Positions 43,838 to 56,527 of a DNA stretch of 64,000 nt are shown piece after piece. Source of the DNA: Euphorbia lathyris (lineage: Eukaryota; Streptophyta; Magnoliopsida; Malpighiales; Euphorbiaceae). Below the pieces are notes generated by a model. The model saw nothing but the letters and a program-made list of their open reading frames with translations. It was not told the origin of the DNA and did no database searches. The position numbers and the translations under genes were made by a program. The DNA is taken from assembly GCF_963576675.1 (NCBI RefSeq), contig NC_088916.1, forward strand, positions 77,021,501 through 77,085,500, in the 5' to 3' direction. Each line of letters begins with the position of its first letter. Position 1 is the stretch's first letter.

Positions 43838-45922
43838 GTTTGGTATCAGAGCGCTAGGTTAAATTCTTCGGACCTAAGGTTGATAGTAATTGAGGAATAT
43901 CGATATTTGGTGATAGCTAAGAAATAATCGATAGTAATTGAGGAATATGAATATTTGGTGATAGCTAAGAAATAATCGATAGTAATTGAGAAATATGGAT
44001 ATTTGGTGAAAGCTAAGTAATAATTTGAAATTTTTCGAGGATTGAGTAACTATCTAATGAGGGTAGAAATGTGATTTGATGGTTAGTAAAATATTGGGTG
44101 TATGAAAATTTGCAAATTATTTGATATTTGGTGATATGGGTTATATACTTGATATTAAGTATGATTTGGAGTTGATATTTGAGAGTTTAATAGTTAGTTT
44201 ACAACCATATATATGAGATATGAGTAAATTATACCTTTGAGCTAAATATAATAGAGAATTGTCTATATAGGTGCTGCGGGAGAATCGGATTCGTATCCGA
44301 ATCTTATGATGTATTTTTCGACCAGATAGAGGCCGAATCTGTCATAGAGTCCTACATGAAAGTTCTTTATTATTATCTTACGTTTCCAAGGGTTTCTGAA
44401 TCGCCTTAATTGGACTCCATATGAAAAAGTTATGCTGAAAACGGCATATGTTGGTCATTTTAGCGGTAAACCATAATTTGGTTTTTGCTTTGATTTTTCT
44501 CCTTATTTGAGAGACATTGATACTGGTTTACATGATAAGTTGGTCTTCTTAGGAATATAGGAAATTGAGGAGATGATAAAGTGATAAATTGAAGATAATA
44601 GATATGGGATTGAGAAATAGAAATATGAAGGTTTCAATGAGTTTGGAAATTGATTAATGATTGAGAGATTATAACATGAATTTAGTGTGTAAGAGAATCT
44701 TAAGTTGAATAAATGAGATCTGAAATTTAAATTCCTGTTTCATTGAGTTGAGGTTTAGAATTATTGAGAGTTATATAAATAATGTTTAGAGTGATACCGA
44801 TATTAGTGATCAATGGGAAGTAAAGTGGGAGAATATATTAGAGTTCATGATTTGATGATTAAATGTGAAAATTTGGTAAGCTTAAATATTTGAGGAAATA
44901 ATTAAGATATGAATTTTGAGGACATATTTTGCTGATCTTAAGCACAGTTTGAGGTATGAAATTAAGAGATAAATATGAAAGAAGTTATTTTTATTTGAAG
45001 TTTGTGTGATTATGGTTTAAGTTTATATAAGGATCAAATTGAGTGTTTATAGGTCAAATAAGAAAACCGAATGATATTATAGATTTATTGACTTTTATGG
45101 GTGTAAAGATATTATTTGTGTTTGGAAAAAAAAAAGCATATCAGCTTGATTGATTTTGATGAGTTAAATGGAGAATTATAAGAGTGATGTTAATATTAAG
45201 ATTTTATGGAAATGAGTCTTATTGATAGGAAATTGTATCATCATAATGAGGTTTATATTGGTAATGTTGATGTTAAGGTTTATGAAATGACTCCTATAAG
45301 AGTGATGATAATGTTGATGCTAATGATTGAAGATTATAATATAAATATGGATTGGAGTGAAAAATTATAGATACAAGTATTGTTATTATGATGAAATATG
45401 ATAATAGGTGTATGCTGTTTCTTGATTCGGATTATTTGAAGTTTAAGAAAAATATAATATCGTATATACGATATTAGCGGTTCAAAAGTGATATTTTTGA
45501 AGTCTATAGAAATTGGAGATAGGTTAAATATATATTTGATATATATATGCAGTTGATGGAATCAATTGTGATTTCAATTTATTAAAGTGAGATTTGGTGT
45601 AGATTAGAAAAATACGAATATAAAGTGTATCATAAATTGAATATATGATATTTGAAGTTTTATTGTAGATTTATTGGTGATGGAATTGAGGTTGAAATTT
45701 AGAGTTACTAAGAGTTATACTTAAATGAGTGTTATAAAGATGTCGATATGGATAAATGATGAAGTTAATGGAAGGAAACATCAGAATTTATGGTCTTATG
45801 ATGATTATGAGGAATCTTGATAATGTGAAATAATTTTGTGATATTGGAGATTATTTGAGGAAGAGAATTTAGATTAGAGAATGTGAATTTCGAGGACGAA
45901 ATTTTCTTAAGGTGAGGAGAAT
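43838..45922 (+). other. Non-coding interior of LARD-like element
   Basis: A purine-biased, AT-rich stretch without ORFs over 60 codons. It holds the primer-binding site (43841-43854), a 48-bp tandem triplet (43882-44020), and a moderately GC segment at 44270-44470 (gtgctgcgggagaatcgg, ctccatatgaaaaagtta). That segment resembles untranslated stretches I associate with long gypsy elements; it may be gag-leader debris. Confidence 0.6.
43882..44020 (+). repeat. 48-bp tandem repeat, three units
   Basis: Units start at 43882, 43930 and 43978; each reads gatagtaattgaggaatat followed by atatttggtgatagctaag with minor changes. Located just after the primer-binding site. Confidence 0.85.
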
Positions 45923-47674
45923 TGTCACGTCCGTGTCTAAATTTCTAGAATTTATACCTTGATAGTAATATATATTATAATTATTAGGTGTGTGATTTTT
46001 ATTTGGTGTTACGGGAAAAATTTGGAGTTCATTTGATGATTTTAGATATAAATTAAAAGTTTAGAATAATTTTTAAAAGATTATAGAAAGATAGAGGATC
46101 AAATGTGATATTTGCCAAACTTTTCTCAAATTTTCCAGATGATATGCGATCATCATCATCTATATCTATTATCTTTTCTTTTTCGTTTTCAATTCCTTTT
46201 TAAAATTTATCAATTTTCTCTGAACCATTTCTCCACCGTTTCTTTGATTTATGGAGAATCGACCGTCCGAATCATTTGAAATTAGAACCATAGCATCCTT
46301 ATGCATAGATCTAAGTCCTAGCCGAAGAGTTTTTGAGTTTCGTCAGTGTTTGGAGGGAAATGTCTTAGACAGAGTTTAGAGACGAATTGAACGGGGTTGT
46401 GGTCTTTAATTAGTAGCCAAGATAAGTAACTATCAACTATATTTTGAGTTTTATGTATATGAATATATATATAATCAAAGAATTTTCAGAAAGTGATATT
46501 TTAAGGTTATGCAGGAATTTTAGTAAATCGGGGTTTTTCACGATTTTGCTTTTTATTGTGAAATTATGGTTCAAATGAAGCTATTGATTATGCTTCTATG
46601 TGAATTTCAGATTTTACTTGATTATGTTGAGTTAAGGCTTAATTTGGTTGATTTACATATATACATATATGTTTTTGGTTTCAATGTATATATATATTGA
46701 ACAAAATGAATTTGATGGTTTCTTACGAATTGTTTTTGGATTGAGAAATCTGTTGTGGTTATTATTGTTATTATTTTGGATTGAAGTCCAAATATGATTT
46801 TTATGATACAAAAGGGCTAATTGAAGCCAAATGATTTTTGGTTATCAAATAGTTTGGAATTTTATTGTGAAAGGATATTTGAGCACGTTATGATTTTATG
46901 ATTTTATATCCATCGAGAGTTATCCGGATCGGTGGTTCCATATTTGAAGACCATGTTCAGTGAGGGACATGGCCTGTGTACACAGTCTGAAAGACCTATT
47001 GGGTATGGCAAATAAGTATTGGGTAAGACCATATGGGATATGCAATGTTAAGAGACGTCTCGATTATATATGTGGTTATGGATTGATACTTAAGGGGAGA
47101 AACTCGAGGATGGATACAATGTTTTAAGTTCATTTAGATTATGTTTTCGGTTATAATTGATTTTGATATAAGGTTTTACGTCTGTTTAAATACGAGTTGG
47201 TTTGATAAAACACTTATTTGATTACAATATTTTATAAGGTTTTGAACTCAAGAATGGATACAAGAGTATATATTTTTATGGTTTTGGTTTACTACTTTGA
47301 CTATATTATATGAACTTTGGTTTTGAGTATCGTTTATAAGGTTTTGATTAAATCTCTTCCTAAATGTATATATGTAGCTATGTTAAGTAAAGTTGGTTTT
47401 TATGGCTGATAGTTTCTTACTGAGATTTTTGTCTCACGTTTTTAAATGTTTTAATGTTTTTAGGTGATAAAGTACATGATATAGAGAAGGTTACCGATCG
47501 ATTAGGCGAGGTTTGGAAGTTGGCTGCTTATTATTAGAATTATGGTTAGAACTTTGGTATTTCAAGTGTATGATATTATGGTATTTGGATAAATTGGACA
47601 CTCCTAAGTATTGATTATTATCTTTCTATTTCACGCCCGATGCCGATTGAGGTCATTTAGGGTCGGGTGTGACA
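45923..47674 (+). repeat. 3' LTR of LARD-like element
   Basis: 1752 bp, the partner of 42078-43837, followed directly by TCCTA. The 8-base length difference is largely due to the shorter ATC run. Confidence 0.85.
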
Positions 47675-49612
47675 TCCTAATATTTTTGGTAAAAACACGG
47701 ATTGAAGCCATCAGAACTCGGGCTCTTATCAGGGTGCATACTAAAGACAAACTGTTTAATCTCTTCCTCCATAAAAGAACACATTAACTCACCATTTATA
47801 TTATGTGAGATTTTTGGTTGCACCACATCAATTATACTAGCTGCATCAGAACCATTAGTCGTGAATAATGAAGTAAAGTATTGAGAAAGATGAGTATCTA
47901 GACCAGTAAACTAGCCATACCAATGACCATCTCCATCTTGTAGCTTGTGAACGAGGTTTTTCTTGCTCCTATTTATTGCTGAGGTGTGAAATAATTTGGA
48001 ATTAAGGTCTCCCTCGCGCAACCAGAGTTGTTTTAATCACTGCTGCCAAAACACTTCTTGCTGAAGTAGGATTGAATCCAATTCCTCACGCGCTTGTAAA
48101 AACTCCTCATGTTAATTAGAATCAGTCATGGGCTTTAACAACATCACTGTTGCTCTACAGTCGGAAGTTTGAAACGTGAACCGATTTTGAACTTCCTCAC
48201 CCCAACGAAATAGTTCTTCTCTACAAAGCGTGATTTCAAAGCTGAAATCACGCTGTCGCGACATCCCTCCTCGCAAAGCCATGAATTTTCAAAGCGAAAA
48301 TGTTCATGCCAAGTTGGACATCTCTATTTGATAGATAAGAACAGCGTCGCATGGTCAAACACGTGCGCATCTTCAAGATTTGCACTGAACTAAAACCGTC
48401 CAACTAATTTGATGTAGCGAAAGCCCAATCCAAATTTTCTTTGATAAATCGAGACATGCCTCTACTCTTCTCCCACGTGAATCTATGCCCCAGTTTAATT
48501 TCAAATAAGTTGCATTTCTCAATAGTATCACGGAAGCCATGGATTAATGAGGGCAGATGACGTTGGCTCCCATGTTTGTCTACATTAGATAACATGTCAT
48601 TAAAGTCTCAATAATAGTCCAAGACATAGTATTCACTGTAGCAAGATCACAAATAAGTTTCCACGAATCTTGACGTCTAGCTCTTTTTTAGAAACCATAA
48701 AAGCCAGTTAATTTGATACTCTGAAAAACGTGGGATGGCAACTCTAGTATTAATGAAATTTGAGGTAAAACTACAAAGTTGCACATAATTTCTATGTTTC
48801 CAAAGAAGGGCCAAGCCCCCATCAATATTAACATGATCAACATAAAAAAAGAACATCGTAGCAAAGCTTTCAGTTTATTACTTTAATTATACTTCGATTA
48901 CATTTAACTTCCATAAAAAAATTCATGCTTAAACTTGGATACAAAACCCATCATCATTCGAACTGTTCGAGGCTTGACCATTTCTCGACAGTTCCAACTT
49001 AGGGTACTCATTATAATGGGCGAGTCTGATAATAGAGCCCACCTGACACAAAGTTTGTTGATCCTCTCTTGATGCAACATTAGCTGAGGTAACCCCTACT
49101 TCCATAAAAACACAACTCAAAGGCCCATCTGTTGTAGAGCCATGGGTTGTTCTACTTCATCCTGACGTTTTCTTTTTTATTCTACAAAAACAATCTCCTC
49201 AGTAGCTGCCTTGGGTCCACCGAATCTGCCTTCCGAGCGTTGATTTCTGCGATTTGTGGAATGGCACAACTTTCACATTTTGGTTGACTTTTCCCTAAAC
49301 AACTTTGAGTGTCAGAGTAACCACCACCACTGGCAGCATAACCAGTAGAAATTTTGATTGTGGCGGAGCAGTGTTCCGATGCGATTGAGCCCTCATCCAT
49401 ACCCTATATGCCATTATTGCACTCTTAGGATCAGTCGGTTCAAGGAGTTCTATGCAGTATTTATCCGCATGTCCAATTCAACCGCAGTAGAACACAAAAT
49501 GTCGGTAGGCGTTCGTATTTGAAGTTGATCTAGAACAATTATTCCCTTATCTTGTTGATATTCTCATTGTATTATACTGTATCTTTGAACCTGTATTTTT
49601 TATGTATTAGTA

Positions 49613-50122
49613 TAATGACTGGTGCTAAACTCTTGATCGGAATCCTTCCCTGCGGGGGGCGTCGTTGGGTTCGATAGGGGGAAGCTCCGATGCCAAAGTC
49701 AGTATATAGTAGGAGAATAAATTGTAATGACAAAGTAGGGTTTAAGGAGAGCGTAAAGTGTGTACCTCAATAGCTTGGGATGCAAGCTATTTATAGTCAT
49801 GTAATCGTAACTCCCAGTAACTAGAAAGTCTCCATTAATGCCTCATTAATGGCGGTTACTGATCTCATTCAAGTATGACCGTTAGCTTATTAATGGGTTA
49901 TTAGTTGCCTTTATTGGGAATCGGCTCAACTGTTCGACGGGCGGATCCAGGTATGATGGCGAGTCTCCCGTAGGTTTGATTATGGATAGCGTGTGGAGGA
50001 ATCTATGGGATCCGCCACTTTGATGGCTTGCTCGATTCGCCGTAGCTTTCTAGGTCGTCCGGATACGGGGTCGTTTGGTTAATTACCTTTTTGGTCCCGT
50101 AAATAATATCTGGATGTTATCA
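49613..50122 (-). repeat. 3' LTR of gypsy element 2 (510 bp)
   Basis: Read on the minus strand it begins TGATAACATCC and ends at 49613 (TA instead of CA through a substitution). TATA box gactataaatagc at about 49786-49798. The right LTR matches it up to ctttgatgg, then stops. Confidence 0.85.
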
Positions 50123-50136
50123 GAAGCCCCCCTTAA
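50123..50136 (-). other. Polypurine tract of gypsy element 2
   Basis: Minus strand TTAAGGGGGGCTTC immediately before the LTR start TGATAAC. Confidence 0.75.
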
Positions 50137-50437
50137 AGTGTTGTTAAAGTCCTTTAGGGCTTTTAGTCTCCCTGGCGTGCCGTCAATATGCGGCACATTG
50201 ATAGCTGCTCTATCCCAGGCCATTCGTCGATTGACAGGTGTCGGGGACACTCCGCTCGAGGTAAGTGACAGTGCCTTTTCAAACTCTTCCTTTCCATTTC
50301 TTTCTCATTTACTAAATCTCCTTCGATTTTTGCTTGCGGTTTTCCAGAGCTTTTCATGTGCCAAGATTTTTCTGAAGCTTTCGATTTTCCATGTAAGTTT
50401 CCCTCATTGTTCTGTTTTTACTGTCTTCTGGGTTTTT

Positions 50438-52532
50438 ATGAGTTCTTCCTCTGGTTCTACCTCTGAACTCTTTGATTTGACTACCCCCTCTGAGCCCTCA
50501 TTTAGTTGGTCTTCTTCCGAAGACTCGAGTTCATCCGAGAGTACCCCTAGTTGTGATTTTTCGGAGTTACGTAATACGGTGAGGGAGCATAGAAATTGTC
50601 ATCGGCGTTTAATTGAAATTCAGGACACTTCCGTCGCTGTAACTCATATTGCTCCGGCGATAGACCCTAAGAGTTTTTCCGGAATGGAGGCTTCCCCTTC
50701 AACTCCGATTAGAAAAAAGAAGCCTCGTGCGGAGATCACTCTGTCTCGCATGAGTGCCACGGATCTTGCTGACTTGGCGGATCACTATCCGTGGATAAAA
50801 AATTACGAGACCGAGTTGGCAGCTACTCATTAGCGACCCACCTGTCCCCCTTGGGGATATCTTTCTGTATATAGGAGTCATGTGGGGAGAGGATTCCGTC
50901 TTCCTCTTCCTCAGATGATGGGGAATATTTTGGAGTTCTTCGGGATCACTGTCTGCCAGCTGCATCCGAATGGCTGGTTGGACATAGCTCTAGATTACTT
51001 TTTAGCTTCAAATCTGGGGGTAATCTGTAGTCCATGTGTGTTCCGATCTCTTCATAAGCCCTCGAAGCATCAAACCGAGTCTTTCGTTACCTTTGTCAAA
51101 TTCAATAGTTATTCGCCCTTTAGTGATAAAATGTCGAACGTCCATCTCTGGGACGAAAAGTTTTTCTTTGTCAAAATCGAAAAGAGCGAATCCTTGGGAT
51201 TCCCGTTGAATTGGAATGCTAAACCTCAACATATGGCTGGGGACCTGCGTATACTGACGGATAGCAACGAAAAAGTGTTGAACCTCATGAAGAGCATAAA
51301 AACAGATTTTTGGACATACGTCGATGCTCTGGAATTTATGATGAATGACATTCCCTTAGTACACCGAGTGGGGACCGAGATCACTTACACGAAGTTTACT
51401 CAACTTGATGAAGGTAACTTTATTCCTTCCTTGAACTTTGATTATTTTGTTGTTCCCTTGTCAGGGGTTTGTCTGAGGCCAGTCGCGCCCTTGTAGAGAA
51501 GCGTAAAAAACAGAAGGAGCTGGAGGCCCAGAAAGATGCGCAGGTGGCGAATCCCGGTAAGAGGGACAAGAAGCGCCCTTTGGAGGGTGCCGCAGATCCC
51601 CCTAGTAAGAAAAGGAGATCAGTTGCTGCTGGTGGAGAGAAATTGTTGGTGGATGCCTTGAAAGTTGGGAAGCCTAGGATGGACTGGCTGAGTCCAAACC
51701 AAGAGCAGGTACGACCATCTTACCTTTCTTGTCTTTCTGGACTTTATAAATCCTGATCTTTTACTTGGACAGGTGATCAAACCTGACTTAGGGAAATACT
51801 GGCTCTCCAAGTATGGCGCCAAGGGGTCCCTGAGGAACGAGGCGGTTGTGAATGACTTGGATGAAGCCATCGACCAGCTTGGAGAGGTTCACGAGAACTA
51901 GACTAAGTTCTCAGGGTCTGATCATGCCAAGATGTGGAAAAGGGATCTCCTTTCAGTAAGCTTTTCTCTCATTGTTTTACATTTTTGGATGAAAGAGTGA
52001 TCTCCATGAAGGAGACTTTGTTTCTTAAACGGTCTCTTTATCTTGCCAGGCGTATGCTCACATGCGTGCAATGGAGGCGGATCTTCTTCAGGGAGTTGTG
52101 GATAAAGCTACTATCCGGAGGCTGGAAAATGAGGTAGCGATGGCCAATGCTAATGCAGCTACTGACATTGCACTTAATCAGAAGAAGGATGATGAGATCC
52201 GTGACCTGAAAGAAAAGATGGAGAAGGACGCGGAGGATCACAAAGCCGATCTGATGAATATGGAGCTTATGGTGGGTAGCCGAGCGTACTATTATGGTGA
52301 GCTAATCATGGCCTATGTCAGAGTCGCCTACCCGGAGATTGACTTTGTGGATCTGGAGTACGTGGTCCCCGAGGTTGAGGATGCCCTTAGATATGAAAAA
52401 GTGCCGAATCCCCGTGACTTCATCCGTGACCAGGTTCGGAAAGCGATGAAAGGATTAGATGAGGAAGTCAAGCCCATCGTTAACCTTGATGCGGATGACC
52501 TTGATGAGACGGGGATAAGGCGGATGCTGTAG
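50438..52532 (+). pseudogene. Antisense four-exon gene of gypsy element 2 (homologue of 21488-23820)
   Basis: Plus strand, opposite to gag-pol. Exon 1 50438-51413: Ser-rich start (MSSSSGSTSELFD), then SATDLADLADHYPWIKNY, FFGITVCQLHPNGWLDIALDY and KPSKHQTESFVTFVKF, each with a counterpart in the other gene. TAG at 50831-50833 breaks it. Exon 2 51465-51708: basic, GLSEASRALVEKRKKQKELE and KKRPLEG. Exon 3 51773-51955: VIKPDLGKYWLSKYG, broken by TAG at 51899-51901. Exon 4 52050-52532: coiled coil (RRLENEVAMANANAA) then YYYGELIMAYVRVAYPEIDF, matching [18 protein letters not shown] in the other gene. Introns of 51, 64 and 94 bases, GT-AG; introns 2 and 3 are phase 0, intron 1 is out of phase by one as in the other copy. 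Function unknown. Confidence 0.6.
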
Positions 52533-53318
52533 AGGTCAATGGCGTGGTTCCTTAAGCGGGGATCGTTGATATGGAGAAGGAGGTCCCTTTGCAGGACGTG
52601 TCTCTTGAGAAAGAATCCCAAGTGGATAATGCTGTGAACATTTGATTTTGTTGTAACTAAGTACAATTTTTGCAAGCCTTTTGGCTTTTTAATTTCAACC
52701 TTATATGCTTTATATCGTTTAGCAAGTAAATTTTTTATATTTAGGACTTCATTTTGCTGGTTCAAGGTAGGTGGCCAACCATACCTTGGAGTGTGAGCCT
52801 TTTTGAAGGCTTTGAAACTTTTTATTCCTTTTGAGGAAGTTAAGCTGCCTTAGGCGATCGATTTGCTTCCTATCTTTGAGGTGAATCGATCTGCTGCCAG
52901 GTCTTGAAATTCTTCTTTGGGAAGAGTATTTGAGAGTGTAAAGATCTCACGTCTGAGAAATGTTTTATCTGTCTCTGACGGTGATCAATTATTTCCTATT
53001 TTTGAGGTAAATTGATCTGTCGCTGAGATTTATTTGTTCTCCTATCTTTGAAGAGAAGGTAGTCATGCCATGATGGCATTATTCTACCATGGGAATGCGT
53101 TTTATTGCCTCCCCCTTTTTGAATCTGGAATATTTATATTGCTGCAAGAAAATACTTAAGAAATAATTTGCAAGATGAAAATTTCTCTTTATTGAATGGC
53201 GATTCGCCTTATTACAGCAAATTGGTCTTATGTGTGAGCCTCATTAAAACCTTTAAAAAAACCGCATGGGATAAAACCTTACTAAAGGAAAAAAAGTACT
53301 CAAGACCTTGGTTACATT
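52533..53318. other. Spacer between convergent antisense gene and pol of gypsy element 2
   Basis: No gene supported. It has loose internal repeats (tttgaggtgaatcgatctg near 52877 and tttgaggtaaattgatctg near 53001). It corresponds to the 3' UTRs of two converging transcripts, as in gypsy element 1 at 20895-21487. Confidence 0.5.
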
Positions 53319-54503
53319 TTATTCTCTGGCGAAATATTTGCGGAGGTTCTGAATATTCCACGTTCGTGGCAATGTGTTCCCCTCCATATCTTGGATCTTG
53401 AAAGTGGCGGGTCCAATTTTGGTGACTATCTTGTATGGTCCCGTCCAGGTGATTCCCAACTTTCCTTTGCCCTCTGTGGATTGAATTTTGTCCGCCTTCC
53501 GGAGCACTAGATCTCCCGTGTTCAGATCCACGAGCTTGACGTGTCTGTCATGATAGGCTGCGATCCTCTGTTTGTAGGCGGCCATTCGTGCATACGCTTT
53601 CTCCCTTTTTGCCTCCAGTTGGTAGAGACTTTTCCTCAACCTTTGGTCATTTTTGTCTTTGCAATAGAATAAAACTCTATCGCTAGGGACCTGAATCTCT
53701 ATGGGGATCACAACTTCTACGCCATAGGAGAGGGCGAACGGTGATTCACCTGTTGCTGTCCGAGGAGTGGTTCTGTATGCCCATAAGACATTCATTAGCT
53801 GATCCGCCCACTTTTTGTTATACTCCCCCAGTCTCTTTTTATGCCTTTGACGATCGTTCGATTTGTAACTTCAGTCATCCCGTTAGATTGGGGGTAGTAA
53901 ACAGAGGCGAACCTATTCTGAATGCCTTGACTTTCGCAGAATGCTCTGAACTCTCCATAATTGAATTGCATCCCATTGTCAGTGATAATTGTGTGGGGGA
54001 CTCCGAATCTTCCGACGATATTATCCCTTACAAACTCGACCATCCGCTCTGCGTTTATGGAGGAGACAGCTTCAGCCTCTATCCACTTTGTAAAGTGATC
54101 CACAACTACTATCACATATTTCCTTTGTCTCTTGGTAGGAGGAAAAGGACCGACAATATCGATTCCCCAGATGGAAAAAGGTCGTCCTTCGATAATGGGC
54201 TTCTGTAGGTGCTTAGTCGTGTGAGACTCGTTTATGACAGGTCTCTACCAGCTTCTGAGCATCGAGTTCCACCATAGGCCAGTAAAATCCGGATAACCTA
54301 GACTTTTTCAGAATGGAGGCGGATGCTTCATGGGCTCCGCAAGCACCTTCATGTAATTCTTTGAGGATCTCTTGTCCTTCTTCCATCGTAACACATTTCA
54401 ACCAGGCGTGTCCAAAAGATTTCCTGTACAGCTGGTCATTTATTATGGAGAAGTATGCCGCTTTTATTACCGTCCGTCTGGCTTCCTCTTTGTCTTGAGG
54501 CAA
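53319..54503 (-). pseudogene. Gypsy element 2 integrase, broken
   Basis: Three pieces. 54503-54213 has the zinc-finger part ([22 protein letters not shown]; the second CxxC pair is damaged as CHKRV). 54115-53795 has the catalytic core ([32 protein letters not shown]). 53795-53319 has the tail (VLWAYRTTPRTATGESPF, GPATFKIQDMEG, LPRTWNIQNLRKYF). Frameshifts separate the pieces; the first catalytic Asp region lies in the break at 54115-54213. Confidence 0.85.
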
Positions 54504-54521
54504 AGTCCCGTTTGTGAGATA

Positions 54522-56507
54522 CTACTGGATCGGCGATCTCCAATCTCCCACGGCGGGCGTAAGAAGAGCTATGACTTCTGGGGCGAATGCCAGTCTGACT
54601 TTCACCTCGAATGGGCATTGCAGGTCCGCCCATTGATCTTTGCTTGAAGCCAGCTTAGCCAGGTGATCCGCTTCTGTGTTTGATCCTTGCAATATGTGAA
54701 CTAGCTCCCACTTGGTTTCTTTGACTTCCAGGTGGTTTAATAGCTTTTTGACCTCCTCTACATATTTGACCAGAGTTTCATCTTTTACATCAAATTTTTT
54801 GATCACCTGATTGACCATTAGCTTAGAGTCGCTATAGATCACAACTCGCTCTAGCGTGATCTCCTTCAGCAGGCGTAGCCCCAATATCAAGGCTTCATGT
54901 TCTGCGGCATTATTTGTTGCAGGAAACTCTAACTTCGCAGCATAATGTAACCTGATGTAGTGAGGTCCCTTGATTACTACGCCTATTCCTGCACCTTCCA
55001 CTGAAGAAGTGCCATTTGTGTACATCGTCCATTCCTCCACTTTTGGTTTGGGGAGGTTTATGCCCTCTTCGGTGAATTCGTTTACAAAGTCTGCGAAGAC
55101 TTGGCTTTTCAAGGAGGATCTGCCTTCATAACGAACATCAAACTCGTCTAGGCGGATCGCCCACTCCATCAGCCTCCCTGAAGTTTCTGGCTTTTGTAAT
55201 ACCTTCCTCATGGGTATGTTGGTGCGAACGATGACTGTGTGTGCTTGAAAATAAGGTCTCAGGCGAATCGAAGTGGTGACCACAGCCAAAGCCATCTTAT
55301 CCAATCTTGAATACCGAGTTTCGGCATCTTTTAGGACTTTGCTTACATAGTAGATCAGATATTGTTGGCCATCTTCTTCCCTTATCATGACTGTGCAAAC
55401 TGCTTTATTAGTAGCAAAAACATACATGTACAGATTCTCACCTTCCAAAAGTCTGCTCATTAGAGGTGGTTCTGAGAGGAAGCATTTGATCCCTTCGAAG
55501 GCTTGTTTGCAATCTTCATTCCACTTGAATGCTTTCTGTTTTTTTATCACTTCATAAAAAGGTTGGCATCTATGAGCAGAGCATGAGATGAATCGACCAA
55601 GTGTTATGATCCGCCCATTAAGGCGTTGCACCTCTCTGACATTTTGTGGCGCCTTCATAACCAGTACAACTTTGATTTTATCTGGATTGGGACCTACCCC
55701 TTTCTGGCTGATCATGTATCCCAGGAATTTTCCATAGGTTGCCCCAAAAGTACACTTCTTAGGATTTAGCTTGATGTTGTGATGGCGAAGGTCCCCTAAG
55801 ACTTCTCTTATGTCTTCTGCATGCCTTTCTATGGTGGTGCTCTTAATGATCATGTCATCCACATAAACTGAGAACTTGTCACCTTTTCTTCCTTCAAATA
55901 TCTTGTTCATCATCCGCTGGTAAGTAGCTCTAGCATTCTTAAGCCCAAAAGGCATGACTTTGAAGCAATAAGTCACCTGGTGAGTTACAAAGGAAGTTTT
56001 GATCCTGTCTGATGGCTCCATGAGGATCTGGTGATAACTCGACTTCACATCTGTGAAGGAATATACTGCATGTCCTGCGGTTCCGTCAACTAGGATATCA
56101 ATGCAAGGCAAAGGGTAGTTGTCTTTGGGACAAGCCTTATTAAGGCCCGTGAAATCGATACACATGCGGTATGATCCGCCTGCCTTTTTAACTAGGACCA
56201 CATTCGCCAGCCATTGCATGTAAATAACTTCCTCGATGGTGTCCGCCTTTTTCAGTTTAGATATCTCTTCCTCTATCACTTTCTGTCTCTCTGGCCCATG
56301 ATTCCTTCTCTTTTGAGCCACAGAGACTGCGTCTTCGGTGATATTGAGCTTATGAGTGATCACATCTGGACTGACCCCTGTGAGGATCTCATCCTTCCAT
56401 GTGAACACATCTTCTGATTCGAGGAGAACTTTCGTAATGTCCTCCTTAATCTCAACTCTTAGTCCTTTGGCGATCCGTACCTGCTTACCATCTGCAATGA
56501 GGAACAT
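54522..56507 (-). pseudogene. pol: Gypsy element 2 reverse transcriptase and RNase H
   Basis: A 661-residue open frame. RT at residues ~60-270 ([80 protein letters not shown]). The RT connection follows, then RNase H ([44 protein letters not shown]). It shows the NKACPKD segment that is missing from gypsy element 1, so that absence is a deletion there. The frame is open but lies between damaged protease and integrase frames. Confidence 0.9.
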
Positions 56508-56527
56508 TTCTGTATCTCAAAGGGCCG

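Larger units (their letters stand above)
42078..47674 (+). mobile_element. Non-autonomous LTR element (LARD-like), chromovirus-type ends
   Basis: LTRs 42078-43837 and 45923-47674, each TGTCACGTCC to GTGTGACA. The target duplication TCCTA is identical at 42073-42077 and 47675-47679. The primer site TGGTATCAGAGCGC (iMet type) follows the 5' LTR at 43841. The 3' LTR is preceded by cgaggacgaaattttc and aaggtgaggagaat, the pol-end/polypurine signature of chromoviruses such as Tekay/Del. The 2.1-kb interior has no gag or pol; it must have used enzymes from another element. Confidence 0.85.
41233..49560 (-). mobile_element. Old degenerate L1 LINE, split by a chromovirus-type element
   Basis: Remnants in order on the minus strand: ORF1 zinc knuckle (YCG-stop-IGHADKYC near 49480), the ORF2 opening SWNCRE and PRTVR near 48970-49000, an endonuclease piece at 48595-48404 (GHRFTWEKSRGMSRFIKENLD), RT pieces at 41900-41700 (FIPGRLMFDNV, LDMDKAYDTIE, FLRPMICKLGF), and a tail ending in an A-run (plus strand ttttttt at 41233-41240). 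Many stops and frameshifts. 42078-47674 is a later insertion. Much older than the LINE at 30780. Confidence 0.7.

Noticed and set aside
43882..44020. CRISPR-like array of spaced repeats
   Set aside because: The 48-bp units are directly adjacent tandem copies without unique spacers, and the DNA is from a plant.
50075..50437. Upstream extension of the antisense gene in gypsy element 2
   Set aside because: It covers the end of the LTR and the polypurine tract; protein-like composition begins only at the ATG at 50438.
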